Assembly (NCBI GenBank): GCA_018400515.1
Contig: JAGYMR010000102.1
Coordinates: forward strand, 1 to 9,136
DNA from: Tangfeifania sp.
GTDB taxonomy: Bacteria; Bacteroidota; Bacteroidia; Bacteroidales; Prolixibacteraceae
Direction of reading: 5' to 3'
Length of the DNA stretch: 9,136 nucleotides
In this document: positions 1-5,987 of the stretch, piece by piece
Layout: each line of letters opens with the position of its first letter
How positions within the stretch are numbered: the first letter of the stretch is position 1
The notes under the pieces: model-generated
What the model was told of the DNA's origin: nothing
Databases searched by the model: none
What the model saw: only the letters and a program-made list of their open reading frames with translations
Program-made: the position numbers and the translations under genes

Positions 1-518
1 TTTACCACCGTTCGACCCACGGCAGCAAAATGATGCGCAAGGCCTGCGCGGAGCCTATTTCCTTTAATGAGGACGGCAGCATTGATGAGGTGGAGATGAC
101 CAGCCAGGGCGCCGGGCCGCCCCTGAATGCCTTTGAGACGATCGATGCTGCCAGGGCATGCCTGATGCGGGGAAATGTCAGGATTCAGGCGTATGCCTCC
201 GGTGCCGAAGAGTTGGGGAAGATCCGTGACCAGGACTGGGCGGCCTATAAATACATCGATTTCGGGAAAGGGGCCAATGCCATCCGAATCAGAGTGAAAC
301 CCGGTAAAAATGCCGGAAGGATCGACATCGCGCTTGACCAACCCTGGAAGCCCGGTGTCGGGACCGTTCAGGTGCCCGCAGCAAAGGGGGAACAGGAGTG
401 GGTGGAACTGAATGCCGGCCTGAAGGAAATTGACGGCGTGAGAGCGCTTTGGTTGCGTTTTCACGGGGAGGGGAACGGGTTATACCGGATCGATTCCTTC
501 CGTTTCAGAAAAGAATGA
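1..518 (+). CDS. GH43-like glycoside hydrolase, C-terminal part (5' truncated)
   Basis: The reading frame is open from the first bases of the window (first full codon at 3) to TGA at 516-518, so the first in-frame ATG at 30 is internal and the true start lies upstream. About 172 residues are visible. The first 40 or so (YHRSTHGSK, then CAEPISFNEDGSIDEVEMTSQG) match the segment that ends many GH43 five-bladed propeller domains, where a YHR...EP...DG.I..VEMTSQG pattern is common. The rest (from about AFETIDAARACLM to YRIDSFRF) has the spacing and closing IDSFRF strand of a CBM6-like beta-sandwich, often appended to GH43 enzymes. GH43 members are mostly beta-xylosidases or alpha-L-arabinofuranosidases of the periplasm or cell surface. 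The catalytic residues and signal peptide lie outside the window, so substrate cannot be assigned. The neighbours suggest a side-chain-trimming role on a sulfated rhamnose polymer. The family call is fairly secure and the specificity unknown. Confidence 0.78.
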   Translation, partial: YHRSTHGSKMMRKACAEPISFNEDGSIDEVEMTSQGAGPPLNAFETIDAARACLMRGNVRIQAYASGAEELGKIRDQDWAAYKYIDFGKGANAIRIRVKPGKNAGRIDIALDQPWKPGVGTVQVPAAKGEQEWVELNAGLKEIDGVRALWLRFHGEGNGLYRIDSFRFRKE

Positions 519-529
519 CCGGGGCTTCT

Positions 530-563
530 CCGGAAAAAATCAATCGCATTTCCGGCATTTTTT
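530..563 (+). terminator. candidate rho-independent terminator after the GH43-like gene
   Basis: A perfect 7-bp inverted repeat, CCGGAAA (530-536) and TTTCCGG (549-555), encloses a 12-nt loop and is followed two bases later by six T (558-563). It starts 12 bp after the stop codon of the upstream gene. A competing pairing exists (GAAAAAAT with ATTTTTTC, and CCGGGGCTTCTCCGG at 519-533), so the fold is not unique and the loop is larger than in typical terminators. If real, it separates the GH43-like gene from the downstream genes. Confidence 0.4.
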
Positions 564-656
564 CTATGAAACGAGCAAGATTTATTATCACAAAAGAAAA
601 GTTCGTGGATTTTTTTTAATAACGAAAAAAAATTGTAAAAAAGTTTTTGGGAGAGC

Positions 657-678
657 TGAGGGATCATATCGGTCCTCA
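657..678. repeat. small inverted repeat in the 5' region of the amidohydrolase gene
   Basis: TGAGG (657-661) and CCTCA (674-678) form a 5-bp stem, with one G-T pair possible inside it, about 47 bp before the ATG at 726. It could be an operator or leader hairpin, or chance. The rest of the 519-725 spacer is A/T-rich. I found no convincing Bacteroidota TTTG / TAnnTTTG promoter pair there. Confidence 0.2.
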
Positions 679-725
679 TGTTTTCAACCAGCTTATTTAT
701 AGGTAACTAGAAAGTTTTTTCAACA

Positions 726-2609
726 ATGAAAAAAATATTTGTTTTTTTTTACCGGGTAATATCCGGGATGCTTCTTTTGCTGGCAGTCTGTCCTTCATTG
801 CGGGGGGAGGAGATATCCGGCGACAGGCAGGGCTGGATTGACACCCACATTCATCTGTATGATACCCGGCGGGAAGGAAGTGCAACGTTTCTGGATCCCC
901 AGCGCCATCAGAAGATTTATACCCCTCATTTAGCAGAACAGTTTGTAAAGGCAACGGCAAACACCGGTGTTGGTTATGCAGTAGTTGTGGAAGCCAGCCG
1001 GCGCCGGGAGGATAACTTCTGGGTGCTGAACCATGTGGATACCACCGGGGTGCTGCTGGCATTTATCGGGAATCTGGATCCCCGGGATTCCTGGTATGAA
1101 GAAGACCTGGATTCCCTTTCAAAGAGCAGGAAGTTCCGGGGAATCCGGATCCGGCCGGCCACGCCGGTTGATCTGTCTGATCCGTCTATTATTGAGCGCT
1201 TTGGAGAGCTGGCCGCGCGCAATCTGGTGCTGGAACTGGGGGTAAGCGGGGTTGCTCCGGAGACAGTGAAAACGATCGCACGCAGGTACCCCGGGATGAA
1301 CATCATCATCAACCATCTGGCAGGGGGTAAACTGCCTGCCGGAGCTGCTTTTATGAAGCAATGGAAAGCCCGGCTGGAAGGTTTTGCCTCTGAACCCAAT
1401 GTGTACTGCAAAGTGTCGGCGCTCTATACCCTCTCAGGCCGGGAGCCGGCACCGGTCCGTGCGGAGTTTTACCGGCCGTTGATCGATCCTGTGGTCGATG
1501 CCTTCGGACCTGACCGGGTGCTGTTCGGGAGTAACTGGACCTTGTCGGAGATGGGAGGATCTTACGCCGATCTGATCAGCTTCCTGGAAGATTATTGCGA
1601 AGAGCGGCCCGGCCTGGATCCGGAACAGCTGTTTTATAAAAATGCAGTCCGGGCCTATGGCATACCCCTGCCGGGGGAAAAAACGGATGGTGACAACATC
1701 CGTCCTGTTCAGGAAAGTCCGTGCCGGCTCATTCCCTGGGGAGAAACCAGGGTAGCTCTGAGGCCTCTTCCCGTTAAAGGGTGGGCAGACAAAGAAGGCA
1801 CCTATGAATTTTGTGCAGCCCATCTGGATATGAGCTATGAAGGAGAATCTTTTTTTAATACACGGATCGCTTTTCCGGAGTTCTATATCGACTGGCAGGA
1901 GGGAGAAATGGATACAAATCCGGCTACCAACCGGATGGTTAGGCTGATTGAAGAAAAGGAGAAACAGGGCATTGAGGTTTATGGGTTCAAGATCGCCCGC
2001 GAAGTGATGGTCGGAATGCCTGCAGGCCCCATTAAAGATGCGGAACGGATCCTTTATAAAAGCGATGTAGAGGCCATCCGGAAGGTGCTGAAAGCTGCCA
2101 AAGCGGCGGGTATCCTGAAGCGTGACGATTATAAGCTGATTCAGATGATCAATCCCCCCATGGCCCCCAAAACCCCTTCAGCGTCGGTGATAACCAACAA
2201 TCCGGAGGCCCGGGAGGTCATTCTGATGATGGACGGGGTGTGTGAAGAGATCCACCATTTCTGGCACGGATATTTCCGTCCGGAAAAGGATATTACCCAA
2301 AAAGATATTGACGAAACCGTGAAAGATGCGCTCTGGACCCTGAGTCAGGGACTTGATTTTGTCTTCTATTACGGGCCGTTTCGGTGGCATCCCTGCCAGG
2401 AGTATCCCTATGACATGTTCCGGGGATGGCTGGAGTCCTATTGGGAGGCGGGACTTCCCAAATACCACAAAAATATGATCTATGACCTGAATGCTTTTCC
2501 GCACGATTGCGGCAGCTCAAGACCGGTGGCACCGGAATCCGACCCTGAATCGGTGGCAGGACTCTGTAAATGGCTGATAGAGCAGGTCAAATTTAAAAGG
2601 GAACCCTAA
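726..2609 (+). CDS. Secreted Amidohydro_2 (lactonase-like) protein with unrecognised C-terminal domain
   Basis: 627 residues. An N-terminal hydrophobic stretch (about residues 4-26, MKKIFVFFYR...MLLLLAVCPSLRG) looks like a signal peptide, placing the protein in the periplasm or outside. Residues about 36-312 fit the metal-dependent Amidohydro_2 TIM barrel (COG3618-like; the family includes L-fucono- and L-rhamnono-lactonases and LigI-type hydrolases). Supporting features are the HxH pair H41/H43 in WIDTHIHLYD, GIRIRP near 137-145, H197 in IINHLAGG, NVYCKVSAL, DRVLFGSNW at 264-271 and the closing NAVRAYGI. The usual Asp in the FGSDW motif is Asn270 here. Residues about 320-627 form a second region with alternating strand- and helix-like segments (IDWQEGEMD, GFKIAREVM, DGVCEEIHHFWH, GLDFVFYYGPFRW, CKWLIEQV) that I do not recognise. 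Normal lactonases of this family are about 280-300 residues, so this is twice the usual length. The ATG at 726 is chosen because it precedes the signal peptide; no Shine-Dalgarno is present, and the leader contains a T9 run (742-750). Lactone hydrolysis is possible but unproven. Confidence 0.82.
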   Translation: MKKIFVFFYRVISGMLLLLAVCPSLRGEEISGDRQGWIDTHIHLYDTRREGSATFLDPQRHQKIYTPHLAEQFVKATANTGVGYAVVVEASRRREDNFWVLNHVDTTGVLLAFIGNLDPRDSWYEEDLDSLSKSRKFRGIRIRPATPVDLSDPSIIERFGELAARNLVLELGVSGVAPETVKTIARRYPGMNIIINHLAGGKLPAGAAFMKQWKARLEGFASEPNVYCKVSALYTLSGREPAPVRAEFYRPLIDPVVDAFGPDRVLFGSNWTLSEMGGSYADLISFLEDYCEERPGLDPEQLFYKNAVRAYGIPLPGEKTDGDNIRPVQESPCRLIPWGETRVALRPLPVKGWADKEGTYEFCAAHLDMSYEGESFFNTRIAFPEFYIDWQEGEMDTNPATNRMVRLIEEKEKQGIEVYGFKIAREVMVGMPAGPIKDAERILYKSDVEAIRKVLKAAKAAGILKRDDYKLIQMINPPMAPKTPSASVITNNPEAREVILMMDGVCEEIHHFWHGYFRPEKDITQKDIDETVKDALWTLSQGLDFVFYYGPFRWHPCQEYPYDMFRGWLESYWEAGLPKYHKNMIYDLNAFPHDCGSSRPVAPESDPESVAGLCKWLIEQVKFKREP

Positions 2610-2692
2610 GAACGGGAAGATTCAGCACGCTTTTTGGAACGAAATAAAAAAATACCGGGATGTTTTCACAAAGCGGGGAATCTTTTTTTGGG

Positions 2693-2701
2693 TATATTTT
2701 G
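2693..2701 (+). promoter_or_regulatory. weak candidate Bacteroidota -7 element before the sulfatase gene
   Basis: TATATTTTG lies 33 bp before the ATG at 2735 and resembles the Bacteroidota -7 consensus TAnnTTTG, but the spacing between TA and TTTG is off by one. No well-placed -33 TTTG accompanies it: one lies only a few bases upstream and another about 57 bp upstream. The 125-bp A/T-rich spacer and this element make a separate start for the sulfatase operon possible, no more. Confidence 0.25.
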
Positions 2702-2734
2702 GGCGGAAAATAAAAACATTAAAAAATCTTTAAC

Positions 2735-4432
2735 ATGCGTTCAATAAAAACAACCGGCATCATTTCCTTAAGTGCCTTGATGCTTTCTGGAAGCACCTCT
2801 TTTGCTACCGAAAAAACAAACCAACCCAACATCGTTTTCATTCTAGCCGATGATCTGGGCTATACCGATGTAAACATTTATGCCGAAAGGGCTACCAACA
2901 CCCCGGCAGAACGGCAGTTTTATGAAACTCCCAACATCGACCGGCTGGCCCGGCAGGGGGTAGCATTTTCGCAGGCCTACTCCTGTCCGCTGTGTGCTCC
3001 CACACGTTCAAGCCTCCTGACGGGGAAATATGCTTCCCGGATTGGTTTCCAGACGGCTACGGCCGGGAGTGCCAATACCTTTTACGTGCAGGGGGTGGAA
3101 CCTCCGGAGGGATTTCACGAGCAGGACTGCTACTGGGAAGATAACATTGCCATTCCGCAAGCCCTGCGGAACGGGCATACGCTGATCGCCCTTCCCTCGG
3201 GACAACCCCAGGATAACGGCCGCGACGAGATCACCATTGCTGAAGCGCTGAAAGGTTATCATTCGGCCTTTTTAGGGAAATGGCATCTCGGGGGGCATGG
3301 CTCTGAAGGGTACCAGCCCGGGGACCAGGGATTTGAAGAACTGGCCTATTTTGATGCGGGGGGATCACCCTATTTTAACTGGCGGGACCGCTGGAACCGG
3401 CGGGAAAAGATCTTTCCAAAAATGCGGCAGCAGGAGTTGCTGCAGGGAAAAGCCGGGAAAGACCTTGGGATTGATTTTTTAACCACTGATCTGACCGAGC
3501 GGGCACTGGATTATATCGACCGGCAAACCCGGGACAAAAAAGGAAAGCCGTTTTTCCTCTATTTCTGTGAGTTTGCGGTCCATGGCCCCTGGCAGGCGCC
3601 GGATTCAACCATTCAGTATTTCGAAAATAAGGAAACAAAGGGATGGAAAGGACAGTCAAATGCCACTTATGCCGCAATGATCCGGCACCTGGATGTTTCG
3701 GTGGGCCGCATCATGCAAAAACTGGAGGAGACCGGTATCGCTGATAACACCATTATGATTTTTATGTCCGATAACGGGGGAATTACCGTGGGGGCCGGCA
3801 ACGGAAAAGAGATTACCACCAACTCCCCCCTGTCGGGGCAAAAGGCCAACGTGTATGAAGGAGGTGTGCGGGTTCCGCTGATCATCCGCTACCCGGCGGA
3901 GGTGGAAGGAGACGAATGGTGCGATGTGCCGGTCGATTGCAATGACCTGTTTCCAACACTGCTGGAACTGACCGGACAGCCTGAACCTGCGCATGAAATT
4001 GACGGACAAAGCCTGGCCGGATTGTTGAACGATCCTGATAATAAAAAGAATACCTATACCCGGGATACCTACTTCTGGCATTATCCGTTGACCGTGATCT
4101 ACAAAAATCCGGAAGACGGATTGCCCTTTACTCCCCATTCTGCCGTTCGCAAAGGCGATTTTAAACTGATCTTTGACTGGTACGGGCGAATTAAATTGTT
4201 TGATCTGAAGGACGATATCTCAGAGAAGGAGAACCTGGCGAAAGCGAGGCCGGACAAGACCCGTGAACTGTTTTCGCTGCTGATAAATTTTCTTGAAAAT
4301 AACGTGGAAAAAAAATACTGGCCAAAGGAGAACCCTGCTTATGATCCGGCGGATGAGGTGCGGGATGTTCCCTTTGTCAATCTTTACAAGGTATACAAGA
4401 ACGGGGGCGATATTCTTTCTGCCCGGGAGTAA
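2735..4432 (+). CDS. Secreted S1-family sulfatase (Cys-type formylglycine)
   Basis: 565 residues. A signal peptide (about 1-25, MRSIKTTGIISLSALMLSGS...FA) directs export to the periplasm. The alkaline-phosphatase-like sulfatase fold starts at QPNIVFILADDLGYTD, with D39 and D40 as expected calcium ligands. The activation motif is C87-A-P-T-R91 followed by SSLLTG, so Cys87 should be converted to formylglycine by an anaerobic-type (anSME) or FGE maturase encoded elsewhere. Other expected active-site positions are present: K182 and H184 in GKWHLGG, H283 in FAVHGPW, D346-N347 in SDNGG, and K370 in SGQKANVYEGG. About 50 extra residues, including YWEDNIAIPQALRNG, lie between the CAPTR motif and the GKWH motif, where the chain is shorter in many relatives. 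The protein should remove sulfate esters from a carbohydrate. The S1 subfamily and sulfate position cannot be read by eye. It starts a tightly spaced group with the genes at 4491 and 5988. The start is the ATG before the signal peptide, with no Shine-Dalgarno. Confidence 0.93.
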   Translation: MRSIKTTGIISLSALMLSGSTSFATEKTNQPNIVFILADDLGYTDVNIYAERATNTPAERQFYETPNIDRLARQGVAFSQAYSCPLCAPTRSSLLTGKYASRIGFQTATAGSANTFYVQGVEPPEGFHEQDCYWEDNIAIPQALRNGHTLIALPSGQPQDNGRDEITIAEALKGYHSAFLGKWHLGGHGSEGYQPGDQGFEELAYFDAGGSPYFNWRDRWNRREKIFPKMRQQELLQGKAGKDLGIDFLTTDLTERALDYIDRQTRDKKGKPFFLYFCEFAVHGPWQAPDSTIQYFENKETKGWKGQSNATYAAMIRHLDVSVGRIMQKLEETGIADNTIMIFMSDNGGITVGAGNGKEITTNSPLSGQKANVYEGGVRVPLIIRYPAEVEGDEWCDVPVDCNDLFPTLLELTGQPEPAHEIDGQSLAGLLNDPDNKKNTYTRDTYFWHYPLTVIYKNPEDGLPFTPHSAVRKGDFKLIFDWYGRIKLFDLKDDISEKENLAKARPDKTRELFSLLINFLENNVEKKYWPKENPAYDPADEVRDVPFVNLYKVYKNGGDILSARE

Positions 4433-4476
4433 GAGGATATACCGCAATTGCAATCCCGCGAACAATGCAAGGGAAT

Positions 4477-4483
4477 GAAGGTG
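4477..4483 (+). promoter_or_regulatory. possible ribosome binding site for the beta-propeller gene
   Basis: GAAGGTG ends 7 bases before the ATG at 4491 and is the only Shine-Dalgarno-like sequence seen ahead of a gene here. It favours 4491 over the in-frame ATG at 4503, although either would leave a workable signal peptide. Confidence 0.35.
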
Positions 4484-4490
4484 TCATATA

Positions 4491-5957
4491 ATGAACCGCA
4501 TTATGAAGAATTTTTTTTTAATTGCAGGCCTGTTTTTGCAGGTGGCTGCTTTGAACGGGCAATCCCGGCCATCGCTTATGAATTCCAAAGTGAATGGTTT
4601 CCGGGGGATTTGGTTTGAGTTGAATCAAAAATACGATTACGGGGATAAATATTCGGGACCCCTGGGAACGTATACCGCCAAGCACATCCCTTTGGCCGTC
4701 TACTCTCCTGAAGCGGAAAAAACTTTTTTTGTTTATGGAGGTACCACCCGTGCAGATGTCCGGCACCTGCTCTGCATGATCGGGGCGTATGATCATCAGA
4801 CAGGGATGGTATCGCGTCCCACGGTTGTTTATGACAAACTGGGTGTGAACGATCCCCATGATAATCCATCCCTGCTGATCGATGAATCAGGGTACCTGTG
4901 GGTCTTTGTCAGCGGCCGGGGAAGGGCCCGCCCGGGATTTAAACTTCGCAGCAGTCAACCTTTTGATATCAGTGAATTTGAGGTGATCTCCGAAGAGGAA
5001 TTTACCTATCCCCAACCCTGGAAAACCAATGATGGGTTGCTGCACCTGTTTACCAAATATACCGGCGTCCGGCAGCTTTATTATGAAACCAGCAGCGACG
5101 GCATTCACTGGAGCAGCGATCGGATGCTGGCTGCTGTTCCCAGGCAGGAAGGGGAAAACTCAGGGCATTACCAGGTGAGCAACTGCTACCGGGGGAAAAT
5201 GGTGGGAACCTTCTTCAACCGGCACCCCAATGGAGGTGTGGATCAGCGAACAGACCTGTACTATGTGCAAACCGGTGATCTCGGGAAGACCTGGACCACG
5301 GCCTCCGGAGAAAAACTGGAATTGCCGCTGGTAACCCTTGACAGTCCCGCCCGGGCAGTGAATTACCGGGTGAAAGGAAAAAATATTTACCTGAAAGATA
5401 TGGGGTTTGATGCCCATGGCTTCCCGGTATGTTTGTATATCCGAAGCAACGGGCATAAGCCGGGACCGGTCAGCAAACCTTACGAGTGGTGCGTGACCCG
5501 CTGGGACGGACAACGCTGGCAAACCTTTGTGGTGACGGAGTCGGACCATAATTATGACATGGGCAGCCTGTATATTTCGGAGGAGTGGTGGAAAATTGCC
5601 GGCCCTACCGAACCCGGCCCCCACAAGTGGGGTGTGGGAGGCGAACTGGCTGTCTGGGAATCGAAAGATCAGGGGCGCTCATGGAAAAGGGTGAAAACAG
5701 TTACCCGTGGAAGTGCCGTCAGCCACGCTTACGTTCGCCGTCCGGTCAATTATGAACCGCCGTTTTGTTATTTCTGGGCGGCCGGGCATTCCCATGCGTT
5801 CAGTAAATCGGAACTTTTTTTCGGCGATTTTAATGGGAGGGTTTGGAAACTGCCTTATCAGATGGAAAGCGATTTTGAACATCCCGGAACCTTTAAAACG
5901 GCCCGCTCTCCGTCAGGAACAACAAAGATAAAATGGTATATTGGGAATCTTCCGTGA
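4491..5957 (+). CDS. Secreted BNR_4-type beta-propeller protein (possible lyase or glycosidase)
   Basis: 488 residues. A signal peptide (MNRIMKNFFLIAGLFLQVAALNGQ, about 1-24) indicates export. The body matches proteins annotated as BNR repeat-containing family (BNR_4): GFRGIWFELNQKYDYGD, GPLGTYTAKHIPLAVY, a VYGGT strand, DPHDNPSLL (H123) and a closing AGHSHAFSKSELFFGDF block. Three Asp-box motifs (S/T-x-D-x-G-x-T/S-W type) mark propeller blades: SSDGIHW at 201-207, TGDLGKTW at 261-268 and SKDQGRSW at 391-398. Known enzymes with a related seven-bladed propeller include ulvan lyases of PL24 and PL25 and the rhamnose-glucuronate-cleaving families GH145 and PL42. Membership of any of these cannot be settled without alignment. 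Lying between two sulfatase genes, one fused to a rhamnosidase, makes an uronic acid/rhamnose-cleaving role plausible. It begins 58 bp after the sulfatase stop and ends 30 bp before the next gene, so co-transcription is likely. The signal-peptide coding region holds a T9 run (4511-4519). Confidence 0.83.
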   Translation: MNRIMKNFFLIAGLFLQVAALNGQSRPSLMNSKVNGFRGIWFELNQKYDYGDKYSGPLGTYTAKHIPLAVYSPEAEKTFFVYGGTTRADVRHLLCMIGAYDHQTGMVSRPTVVYDKLGVNDPHDNPSLLIDESGYLWVFVSGRGRARPGFKLRSSQPFDISEFEVISEEEFTYPQPWKTNDGLLHLFTKYTGVRQLYYETSSDGIHWSSDRMLAAVPRQEGENSGHYQVSNCYRGKMVGTFFNRHPNGGVDQRTDLYYVQTGDLGKTWTTASGEKLELPLVTLDSPARAVNYRVKGKNIYLKDMGFDAHGFPVCLYIRSNGHKPGPVSKPYEWCVTRWDGQRWQTFVVTESDHNYDMGSLYISEEWWKIAGPTEPGPHKWGVGGELAVWESKDQGRSWKRVKTVTRGSAVSHAYVRRPVNYEPPFCYFWAAGHSHAFSKSELFFGDFNGRVWKLPYQMESDFEHPGTFKTARSPSGTTKIKWYIGNLP

Positions 5958-5987
5958 AACATAAATAAAGCAATCTATTCAAAAAAA

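Noticed and set aside
768..800. Possible lipoprotein signal (LLAVC) in the amidohydrolase leader
   Set aside because: The residue before Cys is Val, not Gly, Ala or Ser, so the lipobox is poor; an ordinary signal peptide fits better.
697..1062. - strand open frame overlapping the amidohydrolase start
   Set aside because: Pro- and Ser-rich low-information translation, antisense to the HxH motif region of the real gene.
4433..4490. Hairpin or terminator between the sulfatase and propeller genes
   Set aside because: Candidate repeats (TTGCAATCCC and TGCAAGGGA) do not pair in the right order and there is no T-run.
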